Source: Aquimarina algiphila (lineage in GTDB: Bacteria; Bacteroidota; Bacteroidia; Flavobacteriales; Flavobacteriaceae). Taken from it: a stretch of DNA of 64,000 bases. The notes beneath the pieces were generated by a model. That model ran no database searches, was not told where the DNA came from, and worked only from the letters and a program-made list of their open reading frames with translations. The DNA lies in assembly GCF_007489275.1 (NCBI RefSeq), contig NZ_VLNR01000018.1, positions 1 through 64,000 of the forward strand, in the 5' to 3' direction. This document shows, piece after piece, positions 17,059-26,154 of this stretch. Positions within the stretch are counted from its first letter, which is position 1, and each line of letters opens with the position of its first letter. A program made the translations under genes and the position numbers.

Positions 17059-18075
17059 TTACACATTAATTTTCAATACAATAGAGTATGATTCATCCTC
17101 ATCTTCAATTTGCAATTTGTATTGATCATCGTACAAAATATTTAATCTTTTCTTGATATTTTCTAATCCGATACCTCTGGGAGAAGAATCCTCAATAGTT
17201 TGATCCGGTTTAGAATTTTTAACCTCATAGATCAATTGACCATCGACAACTTCTAATTTAACAAATATATGGGCAATTCTTGTTTCATTTTTTAAACTAT
17301 GTTTGAAAGCATTTTCAACAAATGGCACCAAAATCAAAGGAGGTATAGATATCTGATTGATATTTTCTGGGATGGATACTTCTACCGCTACTCTATCGTC
17401 GAATCGAGATTTCTCAAGGTCAATAAAATCATTCAATAAATTGATTTCCTTCTCTAAAAGAATAAATTTTTGAGTACTCTCATACAGAGAGAAACTAAGA
17501 AAATCAGATAATTTGAGAATTAATTCGGGAGTCTTTTTCGAATTTTCCAGTGACAATCCATAAATGTTATTTAATGTATTAAAAAGAAAATGAGGATTGA
17601 TCTGCGATTTCAGGTATTTTAACTCTGATTGTAATTTTTCGTTTTCAAGGGTTTTAGCTCGCTTTTGTAGTTCTGCTACCTTCCATATCACAGAAATTCC
17701 AATAATGAGAATTAAAGGGGACGCAATAATCATAGAAGTCTGCAGAAATTTATATGGTAGCCACACTCCAAAATCATACAAATCAGAGTAAAATATGGAT
17801 AGTATCTTGTAATTGGCTAGTCGTTGGATAAACCCTGCAACAATTAATGTTAATAGTGTATATGTAAAATATTTTGCTGTTTTTCCTTGCAATAAAAATC
17901 TAGGAAGTAAAACAAAGTAATTAAAATAAACAACAATAAGCCGCATGGGCATATTCATAAGCTCAAAAGCTAATGCTTCTGTATATTTTCCTTTATAACT
18001 AGCTTCAACTACAGTAAATATAGCAGTATATATAATCCAAAATCCTATATGAAACCAGATGCTTTTAATTTTCAT
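17059..18075 (-). CDS. LytS/YehU-type sensor histidine kinase
   Basis: The frame opens at a TTG (18084), but the ATG at 18075 is the better start, giving 338 residues. Four membrane helices span about the first 135 residues. A coiled linker (ELQKRAKTLENEKLQSELKYL) leads to the phospho-acceptor segment SQINPHFLFNTLNNI, the signature of the His_kinase (LytS) family, and to an ATPase domain with the N box PLILVPFVENAFKHS and the G box GIGLENIKKRL. There is no extracellular sensor domain, so sensing is probably within the membrane. Confidence 0.9.
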   Translation of the reverse strand: MKIKSIWFHIGFWIIYTAIFTVVEASYKGKYTEALAFELMNMPMRLIVVYFNYFVLLPRFLLQGKTAKYFTYTLLTLIVAGFIQRLANYKILSIFYSDLYDFGVWLPYKFLQTSMIIASPLILIIGISVIWKVAELQKRAKTLENEKLQSELKYLKSQINPHFLFNTLNNIYGLSLENSKKTPELILKLSDFLSFSLYESTQKFILLEKEINLLNDFIDLEKSRFDDRVAVEVSIPENINQISIPPLILVPFVENAFKHSLKNETRIAHIFVKLEVVDGQLIYEVKNSKPDQTIEDSSPRGIGLENIKKRLNILYDDQYKLQIEDEDESYSIVLKINV

Positions 18076-18297
18076 TGATAACAAAGCTATAGGATTTTAG
18101 GATTTGACACTCACTTAAACCTATAATTTATGTAAACCCATAATTTATTTATGTGTAATGAATTTACATAAGTAAAGAGTAAGCACACATCAAAAAAGTG
18201 AAGATTTATATAAAATTAATCTTTTCGATTTCTTTATGAAATACATTAGTTATGCTGGAAAACACTTTATGTAATTCGCATTTTTAAAAGAACACCA

Positions 18298-19308
18298 ATG
18301 AAGAAGGTTATTTACATCTTATTTTTTGCTGGATTTAGTTTTTCAGGAATCGCTCAAGAACCAATAGAACAATTTAATAAAAGTTTTATAGCTTTTACAA
18401 TTCCTGAAAAAGATCTGCTACCCGAAAATGTTGCATATGACAGCAATGATGGAACTTTTTATATTGGAAGTACCCGAAAAGGAAAAATTATAAAACGAAC
18501 AAAAGATGGACTATATCAGGACTTTATACAACCTAAACAAGATGGTTTACATATGATTATTGGGATGAAAGTTGATCCGGTAAGAAAACATCTATGGGTA
18601 TGTAGTTCTGGAGGAAATAACCTTATTGGATATACCAAAAATGACACGATAGAAGGTCGCCCTTCTGGAATTTTTAAGTACGACCTGACAACCGGGAAAC
18701 TTATTAAAAAATATTGGGTAGATATCCCTGGAGAAGTTCATTTCTTTAATGATATTACTTTGGATACATCTGGAAATATATATGCTACCCATATGTTTTC
18801 TAAACCTAAACTATATACTATACAAAAAGATGAAGGTCGATTAAAAGTCTTATCTGACCTCTCTGAATTAAGATATCCTAATGGAATAACGATTTCTAAT
18901 GATAATACATATTTGTTTATTGCTTGTACTGAAGGAATTGTCCGTGTACATATCAAAACTGGTAAAAAAGAAATATTACAATGTTTTGAAGGTATTAAAG
19001 TAACAGGAGAAAAAAGTGTTGATGGGCTATATTTTTATAAAAACTCTCTAATTGGTATTCAACCTGATGAGAATTCGGTTAGAAAATTAGTACTTAATAC
19101 AGAACAGAATACAATCATTAAAACGATACTAATAGAATATAATCATCCAATGATGAATAATCCATCAACTGGTGTTTTGATAGAAGATGAGTTGTACTAT
19201 ATCGCAAATGCTCAGTTTGGAAGTTTCAATAAAGATGGATCTCTTTTTCCTATGGAAAAATTATACGAACCTACAATCCTAAAAGTAAAATTGGATGATC
19301 AGAATTAA
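18298..19308 (+). CDS. secreted SMP-30/gluconolactonase-like beta-propeller
   Basis: This 336-residue protein has a signal peptide ending at SGIAQ. The mature part follows the SMP-30/Gluconolactonase/LRE-like plan: PENVAYDSNDGTFYIGS, GEVHFFNDITLDTSGNIYATH, YPNGITISNDNTYLFIAC and DGLYFYKNSLIGIQPDEN. These are blade motifs that usually place metal ligands (Glu, Asn, Asp) at the centre of a six-bladed propeller. A lactonase or hydrolase activity is possible, but the substrate is not evident. It is a single gene followed by a terminator. Confidence 0.7.
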   Translation: MKKVIYILFFAGFSFSGIAQEPIEQFNKSFIAFTIPEKDLLPENVAYDSNDGTFYIGSTRKGKIIKRTKDGLYQDFIQPKQDGLHMIIGMKVDPVRKHLWVCSSGGNNLIGYTKNDTIEGRPSGIFKYDLTTGKLIKKYWVDIPGEVHFFNDITLDTSGNIYATHMFSKPKLYTIQKDEGRLKVLSDLSELRYPNGITISNDNTYLFIACTEGIVRVHIKTGKKEILQCFEGIKVTGEKSVDGLYFYKNSLIGIQPDENSVRKLVLNTEQNTIIKTILIEYNHPMMNNPSTGVLIEDELYYIANAQFGSFNKDGSLFPMEKLYEPTILKVKLDDQN

Positions 19309-19349
19309 TAAAAGAACACTTAAAACCGAAACATAGATAAAGAAAATTA

Positions 19350-19423
19350 AATAGGCCTCTTTCAAAAACAATCAAAAAACAATCAAAAATCGAACAGACA
19401 ATCGAATGAGGTCTATTTTTTTT
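19350..19423. terminator. terminator with a long A-rich loop
   Basis: Arms AATAGGCCTC (19350-19359) and GAGGTCTATT (19408-19417) pair with one G-U, and a T run follows. The loop holds a small direct repeat (AACAATCAAAAA). It separates the SMP-30-like gene from the convergent amidohydrolase. Confidence 0.65.
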
Positions 19424-19466
19424 TAATATTTTATGTTGATCAGTATATTATGATTTGCACAACAAA

Positions 19467-21092
19467 TTAATATACTTTCTCCCCTGCCAAATATGTAGTT
19501 TTTACTTTTATTTTTGGAATTTGATCTTCTTCGACTTCCATAATGTTATCTTCCAAGATTACAAAATCAGCAAATTTACCTACAGTGATGCTTCCTTTTT
19601 CTAGTTCTTCAAAATTACTATATGCCGCCCAAATAGTCATTCCTTTTAAGGTTTCTTCTCTTGTAAGAGCATTTTCTTTTTGAAAACCTCCTTCTGGATA
19701 TTGTTTTAAATCTTTTCGTGCTACAGCAGCATAAAATGTATAGAAAGGACTTACATGTTCTACAGGGTAATCGGTTCCTAAAGCAACTTTACCCGTTTTT
19801 TCAAGTAATTTTTTATACGCATATGCTCCTTTAATACGATCTTCTCCTAATCGCTCATCAGCCCAATACATATCACTGGTAGCATGGGTGGGTTGCACAC
19901 TCATTACCAAGTTATCATTAAGAATATCAAATTCTTCTGGAGCTACTACCTGAGCATGCTCTACACGCCATCTTCTATCTGATTTATTCTGTAATACTTC
20001 ATAATATGTTTTCATCACTACTGCATTTGCAGAATCACCAATAGCATGTGTATTCATCTGAAATGGAGATCCTGCTAATCGTTTTGCTAACGTTTTAAAA
20101 TCAGCATTCCCTATTACCATTGCTCCATGATGGTTTTCTTTATCTGAATATGGCTCTTTTAATGTAGCTCCTCGAGATCCTAATGCTCCATCTGCGTATA
20201 CCTTAAAAGAAGAAACATTCAGTTTATCTGTTTTATACACTCCTTTTTCTAAATAATAATCTACGTATTCTGGCACATTACTCACCATAGTATACATTCT
20301 AATCTTCAACTCATCGTTTTTTTGCAAACTATCAATTAAAGCAATTACTTCTGGGCTTAATCCAGCATCATCTACTGTAGTCAATCCATAACTAAAGTTA
20401 ATCGCTTCTGCATCCTTTAGTGCTTGTATCTGCTCCTTTATCGTTGGTTGAGGGATAACCGACCTAATCAATCCCATAGGGTTATCAATAAGTACCCCTG
20501 TGAGTTTTCCTTCTTTTTGAACAATTTCTCCACCTTCTATCTTTGTATCAATTGTAATTTTGGCAAGATCTAAGGCTTTCTGATTTACAATCATCGCATG
20601 ACCATCAACCCTTGTAATAGCCACCGGGGTATCAGGAAACAAACTATCTAACTTTTCTTTTGTTGGAAATTCTTTTACCTCCCAATCATTTTGATCCCAA
20701 CCTCTTCCGGTTATAAATGGCACATTTTTTTCCTTTTGAAATCCAACAATACGATCCAATACTTCCTTATAACTTTTAGTGCCAACTAAGTCAACTTTTT
20801 GTTGTTGTAATCCAAGTCCATAAAAATGACAATGAGCATCAATCAATCCTGGCACAATTGTTTTTCCCTTAGCATCCAAAGTATCACCTGCGTCATATCC
20901 ATTTAACAACTCATCATTACTACCTACATCTAAGAATTTACCATCTTTTATCACAAAGGCTTCAGCTTTTGGGTACGCATCATCTACTGTGTATACATTG
21001 GCATTTAGCACAAGTAAATCTACTTTCTCTTTGTGTTGTTGACATGAAACAACAGATAGTGCGATGATAAATAATAAAGGAAATTTTTTCAT
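19467..21092 (-). CDS. YtcJ-like amidohydrolase lipoprotein
   Basis: This is 541 residues long. A lipoprotein signal ends in VVSCQQ. The metal-binding HxH motif is DAHCHFYG (about 85-92), followed by GRGWDQNDW, IVNQKALDLA and later HAIGDSANAVV, all hallmarks of the amidohydrolase_3 (YtcJ) family. The C-terminal part rebuilds the small beta-sandwich (GSITVGKFADFVIL). Members hydrolyse amide or ester bonds; the natural substrate is not predictable here. It is likely tethered to the outer membrane or periplasm and is a single-gene unit. Confidence 0.8.
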   Translation of the reverse strand: MKKFPLLFIIALSVVSCQQHKEKVDLLVLNANVYTVDDAYPKAEAFVIKDGKFLDVGSNDELLNGYDAGDTLDAKGKTIVPGLIDAHCHFYGLGLQQQKVDLVGTKSYKEVLDRIVGFQKEKNVPFITGRGWDQNDWEVKEFPTKEKLDSLFPDTPVAITRVDGHAMIVNQKALDLAKITIDTKIEGGEIVQKEGKLTGVLIDNPMGLIRSVIPQPTIKEQIQALKDAEAINFSYGLTTVDDAGLSPEVIALIDSLQKNDELKIRMYTMVSNVPEYVDYYLEKGVYKTDKLNVSSFKVYADGALGSRGATLKEPYSDKENHHGAMVIGNADFKTLAKRLAGSPFQMNTHAIGDSANAVVMKTYYEVLQNKSDRRWRVEHAQVVAPEEFDILNDNLVMSVQPTHATSDMYWADERLGEDRIKGAYAYKKLLEKTGKVALGTDYPVEHVSPFYTFYAAVARKDLKQYPEGGFQKENALTREETLKGMTIWAAYSNFEELEKGSITVGKFADFVILEDNIMEVEEDQIPKIKVKTTYLAGEKVY

Positions 21093-21293
21093 TCTAGTTG
21101 AGTTTAAAGGCCTAAATGTAAATATATCTTAGTAGTGAAGTGGTTAAGATTTTCTTAATATAAGAATTCAAACATCAAATAATTACATCTAGATTATTAA
21201 AAAAACTGTCACTTCTGCTTCATAGATTCTAATGTATTGGTAACAAAATTGAAACGAATTCGTCGTAAATATATCTTAACAAATACATTTTCT

Positions 21294-21812
21294 ATGAAAT
21301 TTAAAATTATAGTAATCGGCTTAACTTTCTTATCATTTTTCTCAAATGCACAAAGCAGTGATGTTACTAATCATAAATTAGAACAAGTCATCGAGGATTT
21401 TAGAACCTCAATTATAGAACACAATAATTTCGAAAAATTCTCTAATTTATTTTTACATGATTCTATTACTTGGGCTGCTATTTTTACCAATAAATCAAAA
21501 GAAATGGTAGCGAAGAAAATGCCTGATTTTGTTTTTACTTCTAGTGATTACAAAACATTTTATAACAATCTAGCAGATGGATCTGAAGAAAAATTCTATA
21601 ATATCAAAATGGATGTAAGAGATCAGTTTGCAACGATATCTTTTGATTATACTTTGGCTGTTAATTCTACAATTCAAAACTGGGGTACAGAGTACTGGTC
21701 ACTCATGCTAGTCAATAATTCCTGGAAAATAACAAGTGTAACCTGGTCTATGAATATAGAAAAAGTAGAAAAATGTCCTTTTGTATCTGAGCATTATTTT
21801 AAATTACAATAA
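21294..21812 (+). CDS. secreted NTF2-like (SnoaL/DUF4440-type) protein
   Basis: The frame is open from 21237, but the ATG at 21294 starts a signal peptide (MKFKIIVIGLTFLSFFSNAQ) and is the better start, giving 172 residues. The mature region has the NTF2 fold pattern: a long N-terminal helix (LEQVIEDFRTSIIEHN), the segment FSNLFLHDSITW, and late strands QFATISFDYTLAV and WGTEYWSLMLVNNSWKITSVTW. These domains are small binding or enzymatic barrels; no catalytic residue set is clear. It has no operon partner. Confidence 0.6.
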   Translation: MKFKIIVIGLTFLSFFSNAQSSDVTNHKLEQVIEDFRTSIIEHNNFEKFSNLFLHDSITWAAIFTNKSKEMVAKKMPDFVFTSSDYKTFYNNLADGSEEKFYNIKMDVRDQFATISFDYTLAVNSTIQNWGTEYWSLMLVNNSWKITSVTWSMNIEKVEKCPFVSEHYFKLQ

Positions 21813-21910
21813 TACATTTTTGATTTCACCTCATTAAATTTTTATTCCTATCTGACCAATACCCAGCAGTAACAACGGGTATAATTCCAAAAAACACCCC
21901 TTAACAAAAA

Positions 21911-22072
21911 GGGAGGTTATCCCCTAATTTTCAAAAAATATTTGCTTTAGGTTTGTCACTCAATATTAGTATTGGCGCTATCATTTATATCACTATAGAA
22001 GAAGAAACTGTAGCGTGATCGTCATAGTGTCTACCCACTTTACTATAAAAACCGTCTTAAGGCGGTTTTTTG
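21911..22072 (+). other. intergenic unit with GC-rich box, short hydrophobic frame and terminator
   Basis: The 354-nt spacer 21813-22166 contains GGGAGGTTATCCCC (21911-21924), an AT-rich segment with ATATTTG near 21940, a short frame ending in a TGA near 22018 that would encode a hydrophobic peptide with SIGAIIYITIEEE, and a hairpin terminator (22047-22056 with 22061-22070, then T's). No ATG precedes the frame, so a peptide is only a possibility; a small RNA ending at the hairpin is equally likely. Confidence 0.3.
22047..22072 (+). terminator. hairpin terminator
   Basis: Arms AAAAACCGTC and GGCGGTTTTT around a TTAA loop, followed by T's. It terminates whatever is transcribed from the 21813-22040 spacer. 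Confidence 0.7.
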
Positions 22073-22166
22073 TATATCATAATATACTACTATGAATATA
22101 AAAAGCACAATTAAAATGTCATAGGTTTTCTTTATTTTGGTTGTCTAATTATCTTTTCAGAAAATA

Positions 22167-22883
22167 ATGTATATCAAGAATAAAGTTGAGTTAGAAGAAA
22201 TAGGGTATTCGGTTTTAACTAATCTGTATACTGAATCTGAAATTAATAAGATGTCAACATGTATTAAAAACTCTGAACAGAATGGGGATTCTTTCTTAAA
22301 AACAAAAGATGTATTTGCCATTAGACAACTTATAAATGTAATTCCTGAACTGAAAACAATTCTTTTCAACAAGAATTTGATTGATTTTTTGCCTGATTCT
22401 AGTTATTTTTCGACTAAAGCCATTTATTTTGATAAACCGAAAGAATCCAATTGGTTTGTAGGTTATCATCAAGATTTAAGTATAGCTGTTGATCAGAAAG
22501 CAAATCTAAAAGATTACATAAACTGGACTTTTAAAAAAGGGCAATTTGGAGTTCAACCACCAATTAAGATACTACAAGATACCATTACCATAAGAATTCA
22601 TTTGGACAAAACTGATAAAAACAATGGAGCACTTAAAGTAATTCCTAAATCACATCTACAAGGAATTCATCGATCAAAATCAATTGATTGGAAAAATGAA
22701 ACCGAACATATTTGCGAAATTGAGAAAGGAGGAGCAATGTTAATGAAACCATTGATATTGCATGCTTCAAATCGGACAACTAATAATAAACAAAGGAGAG
22801 TTATTCATTTAGAATTTTGCAATCACGAACTTACTAACCCTCTAAATTGGTTAGAACGCCAAGAAATAAATTTAGGACAATAA
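22167..22883 (+). CDS. phytanoyl-CoA dioxygenase (PhyH) family protein
   Basis: This is 238 residues long. The iron-binding triad of Fe(II)/2-oxoglutarate oxygenases is visible: His and Asp in YHQDLS (about 100-102) and the distal His in LILHASN (about 199), followed after 6-8 residues by Arg (KQRRVIHLEF) that would bind 2-oxoglutarate. KVIPKSHLQGIHR is the typical PhyH loop. The product is a cytosolic oxygenase or hydroxylase; the substrate is unknown. It has its own start region with no close operon partner upstream. Confidence 0.8.
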   Translation: MYIKNKVELEEIGYSVLTNLYTESEINKMSTCIKNSEQNGDSFLKTKDVFAIRQLINVIPELKTILFNKNLIDFLPDSSYFSTKAIYFDKPKESNWFVGYHQDLSIAVDQKANLKDYINWTFKKGQFGVQPPIKILQDTITIRIHLDKTDKNNGALKVIPKSHLQGIHRSKSIDWKNETEHICEIEKGGAMLMKPLILHASNRTTNNKQRRVIHLEFCNHELTNPLNWLERQEINLGQ

Positions 22884-22922
22884 ATCTTACAATTTTCACA
22901 CCTTTTAGTAAAACTTTAAATC

Positions 22923-23654
22923 ATGAAAAAACTACTCTTTTTACTATTAATTATTATCATGTATTCTTGTGATAGAGATCATCCTAAGATTGAAATAATA
23001 GAAAATGAAAACCTCACTCAACATCAGATTGATTCTATATTAACCAATTTTAAATTTGAATATGACAAACCTGTTTTTATAGATAGCACCTCTCAGGTTT
23101 TATTACCTATTACTACACAACATTCAGAAAGAAAAAAAACATTTAGCAGATATAGTGGTGATGAATATTCCTGGGCAGATTATCCAAGATATTGGAATAT
23201 TCTTTTTTATGACAAAAACTCTAATCAGACTAGACTATTAACTGAATCTAAGATGAGAATTACTGATTATATAGTGAATATTAAAGAAACCGGGGCAATC
23301 TTATCTAAAAGTATTTTATATAAAATTGGAGATATTGATTACAATAATGATAAAAAACTTAATCATAATGATCCCGAACATTTATTTATATCAAGGACAG
23401 ACGGCACTGAATTTAAAAGGTTATCTCCTAAAAACGAAGACTTAATATCATATACACTAATACCTAAAAGTGATCAAATTATGATAGAAACCATACGAGA
23501 TACAAATTCTGATTTAGAATTTAAACCCGATGATGAAAAAATATGGTATTTGATAAATCTAAGTTCAGATGTAGAACCCATAGAAATTATAAACTCTGGA
23601 CTGCGAAAGAAAATTGAGAATTTATATTTTGAACAATGGCTTAAAAAGAAATAA
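22923..23654 (+). CDS. lipoprotein of unknown function
   Basis: This 243-residue protein has a short lipoprotein signal with Cys at about residue 16 (IIMYSCDRD). The mature part has no family that I recognise. It contains an EF-hand-like acidic stretch DIDYNNDKKLNHNDPEH and several Trp/Tyr-rich strands (SWADYPRYWNILFYD), suggesting a beta-propeller-like or beta-sandwich fold. It starts 39 nt after the PhyH gene on the same strand, so the two may be co-transcribed, and ends at a perfect terminator. Confidence 0.65.
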   Translation: MKKLLFLLLIIIMYSCDRDHPKIEIIENENLTQHQIDSILTNFKFEYDKPVFIDSTSQVLLPITTQHSERKKTFSRYSGDEYSWADYPRYWNILFYDKNSNQTRLLTESKMRITDYIVNIKETGAILSKSILYKIGDIDYNNDKKLNHNDPEHLFISRTDGTEFKRLSPKNEDLISYTLIPKSDQIMIETIRDTNSDLEFKPDDEKIWYLINLSSDVEPIEIINSGLRKKIENLYFEQWLKKK

Positions 23655-23656
23655 AA

Positions 23657-23694
23657 AAAAGAGGTTGTTTAAAAGCTTTTAAACAACCTCTTTT
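23657..23694. terminator. perfect 19-bp palindromic terminator
   Basis: Positions 23657-23675 are the exact reverse complement of 23676-23694 with no spacer (the tip would open to form the loop), bounded by A and T runs. It serves the convergent lipoprotein and DUF885 genes. Confidence 0.8.
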
Positions 23695-23712
23695 AACGAT
23701 ATAGAATAATAA

Positions 23713-25506
23713 TTACTTGTTATTTGCAATCCAGGTATTGATTTTATCTTCCAGCAATGCTAGAGGTACACATCCAGTCTCTAATACTTGATTATGAAAC
23801 TTACGGATATCGAATTTGTCTCCTAATTCTTTTTCTGCTTTAGCTCTTAACTCTCTTATTTTTAACTGACCAATCTTATATGACAGCGCTTGCCCGGGAT
23901 TAGCCATATAACGTTCGATCTCTGAAGTAATTCCAGCTTCTGATTCAGCCTCATTATCCAACGAATATTGTATTGCTTGTTCGCGAGTCCATCCTTTTGA
24001 ATGTAATCCAGTATCTACCACCAAACGTATAGCGCGATGCATTTCTGCACCTAACATTCCAAAATACTGATATGGATCTGTATACAACCCAAGTTCTTTA
24101 CCTAAAGATTCACTATATAACGCCCATCCTTCTCCGTATCCACTATACCATAATGTTTTTCTAAATTTTGGTAATTCTTCACTTTCCTGGGTAAGTGAAA
24201 TCTGATAATGATGTCCCGGAATAGCTTCATGTAAAAACAGAGACTCATCGCTATATGTATTATACTTTGTTACCTCGGGAATTGGTGTATAAAAAATACC
24301 TGGTCGTGTTCCATCCAAAGATCCTGGATTATACTCTGCGCTTGCAGAATTTTCACGAAATGCTTCTGTGCGACGTACTTCGAATGGTGTTTTTGGTTTT
24401 ACATCAAATAATTTTTCAATTTGTGGTTTCATACGATCATGAATCGCATTAAAATTATCTATAACTTGTTGAGGTTCTGTAAATGGCATTAACTCTTTCT
24501 TATTACGTACATGATCAAAGAAAGATTTTAGATCACCTGTATATCCTACTTCTTCCTTGATTTTTTCCATTTCAGAAGAAATTCTTGCCACTTCAGCAAG
24601 CCCTAATTCATGAATTGCATCAGCCGTCATTGTTGTCGTGGTATACAACTTGATTTGATATTGATAAAATTCTTTTCCGTTGGGGATTTCAGAAATCCCA
24701 GAACTAGCTCTTCCTGCTTCCATATAAGTTGTACTCATAAATTGATGTAAACTTTTGTAAGCGGGAATGATTTTCTCAGATACCATTTTACTATATGCTT
24801 CAGTTAATTGTTTTTTATCCTCCTCTGTAAAACCTTCAGGGAAATTTTTAACGGGAGTATAAAAAAGATGTTTATCCAAATCTTCTACAGTCAATGCCTC
24901 TAATTGCGGAAGTACTTTTACAATTAGAGATTTTGGCAACACATATCCTGCTGTCATCCCCTCTTTCATTTTTGCTTCAGCCGAGGTCATCCATGCAATA
25001 TATCCTTCAAGACGCTTTAACCAATTGTTATAATCTTCTACAGTTTTAAATGGCTGAGCACTAGAACCACTAGCTAACTGCCCAGCGACAAGGTTAATAG
25101 ACCACATTTGATCTATTGGAAAATAGTCTTGTTTAAAATTAAACGCCTCTAAACTCATGTCACATTCCCAATTGAGAATTGCTTTGGTCATTTTTTCGCT
25201 TTCAGATAATGTAGCATCATCAAACTGTGCTAATTGTTCTTTATATTTTTGAAAATACGCTTTAGATTTATTTACGGTTTCGTCGGCCAAAGGATTTGGG
25301 AATTGATCGTTAAATCTATTATCTCCTGCAAAAGTTGCTTGCACAGGGTTGAGCTGTAAACCTTCTTCATAGTAGTTGTCCAGCATCTCATTAAATTTAG
25401 CGCTAACATTAATTTCTTCTGTGGGCTCTTTTGTCGTGGTTGTTTCATTTTTACAAGCTGTAAAAATCAAGGTGAGACAAACCATGGCAAGTGTCTTTTT
25501 AATCAT
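23713..25506 (-). CDS. DUF885 family lipoprotein (putative zinc peptidase)
   Basis: This 597-residue protein has a lipoprotein signal with Cys at about residue 18 (IFTACKNE). It is full length for the DUF885 family. The conserved motif LFLHEAIPGHHYQ (His at about 425) holds a zinc-type HExxxGH arrangement, and further conserved segments are YSGYGEGWALYSE and MEAGRASSG. DUF885 proteins are thought to be peptidases of the periplasm or outer membrane. It is a single-gene unit. Confidence 0.8.
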   Translation of the reverse strand: MIKKTLAMVCLTLIFTACKNETTTTKEPTEEINVSAKFNEMLDNYYEEGLQLNPVQATFAGDNRFNDQFPNPLADETVNKSKAYFQKYKEQLAQFDDATLSESEKMTKAILNWECDMSLEAFNFKQDYFPIDQMWSINLVAGQLASGSSAQPFKTVEDYNNWLKRLEGYIAWMTSAEAKMKEGMTAGYVLPKSLIVKVLPQLEALTVEDLDKHLFYTPVKNFPEGFTEEDKKQLTEAYSKMVSEKIIPAYKSLHQFMSTTYMEAGRASSGISEIPNGKEFYQYQIKLYTTTTMTADAIHELGLAEVARISSEMEKIKEEVGYTGDLKSFFDHVRNKKELMPFTEPQQVIDNFNAIHDRMKPQIEKLFDVKPKTPFEVRRTEAFRENSASAEYNPGSLDGTRPGIFYTPIPEVTKYNTYSDESLFLHEAIPGHHYQISLTQESEELPKFRKTLWYSGYGEGWALYSESLGKELGLYTDPYQYFGMLGAEMHRAIRLVVDTGLHSKGWTREQAIQYSLDNEAESEAGITSEIERYMANPGQALSYKIGQLKIRELRAKAEKELGDKFDIRKFHNQVLETGCVPLALLEDKINTWIANNK

Positions 25507-25670
25507 GATGTGATGTGTTTTTGTTTTAGGAAGGAAAGATAGGAAAATTCACAAGAAAAGAAATGTTTCTTATAGAACCTATAATGAAGTTAATCACTCT
25601 TAATTTGTAAAAAATCAGATTTGTAGACACATCTAATATTCTAAACTTTTTTCTACTTTTTTATTAGTTA

Positions 25671-25982
25671 TTACTTAGTCTTTCTCTTTTTTAAAAAAGT
25701 AAAGAAAAAAATGAGACGTTCTATTATTAATCCATATAATAAAATATTAAAAATAAGACGAATAATAAAAATGGAAAAACCTTGTCCTTTGACACTAATC
25801 AAATTAAACAATGTTTGTGTTGGATACATAAGCACCGTATACGTTTTTCTCAAAACTATAGATATTGCATTAGAACTTAGTGTACCTTCTTCACTGGCGT
25901 ACTCAGCCATAACACTATAGGTCATTAAAACAGAAAGTACAATTACTGATAGACTAAAAATGTGGAAATTAATTCTTGTCAT
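25671..25982 (-). CDS. small membrane protein, paralogue of 27186-27488
   Basis: This is 103 residues from the ATG at 25982 (the TTG just upstream is less likely). It has an N-terminal membrane helix (IFSLSVIVLSVLMTYSVM), a middle loop with LMYPTQTLFNL, and a C-terminal helix with RLIFNILLYGLIIERLIF ending in FLKKRK. The second half matches 27186-27488 and the relic at 26068-26154 (NVLLYSFAFE). No family name known to me. The three copies in 1.8 kb show local duplication. Confidence 0.6.
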   Translation of the reverse strand: MTRINFHIFSLSVIVLSVLMTYSVMAEYASEEGTLSSNAISIVLRKTYTVLMYPTQTLFNLISVKGQGFSIFIIRLIFNILLYGLIIERLIFFFTFLKKRKTK

Positions 25983-26067
25983 CAACTTAAATATTTATGA
26001 TATGCTCTATATAATTCTAAAAAAGAAAGTCAGGTATCCTATATCAGTTTAGTTTCTGATCATGCTT

Positions 26068-26154
26068 TTAAATTGACTTACTTTTTAAACGCTTCAAACA
26101 AAAAGCAAAATGCTCGAATGCAAAAGAATATAACAATACATTAAAAACTAGTCT
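26068..26154 (-). pseudogene. 3' relic of the small membrane-protein family
   Basis: On the minus strand the frame from the TGA at 26155-26157 to the TAA at 26068 reads RLVFNVLLYSFAFE, then a cationic tail FCLKRLKSKSI. This matches the C-terminal end of 27186-27488 (LILNVLLYSFAFE, then FCLKSLKRKLI) and the RL-FN-LLY core of 25671-25982. It has no start and joins directly to the 3' end of the gene at 26148, which overlaps it by 7 nt. It is the leftover of a third copy truncated by rearrangement. Confidence 0.7.

Noticed and set aside
21930-22020. Short hydrophobic frame ending in EEETVA
   Set aside because: It has no ATG and no relative in the window; kept only as a description of the spacer.
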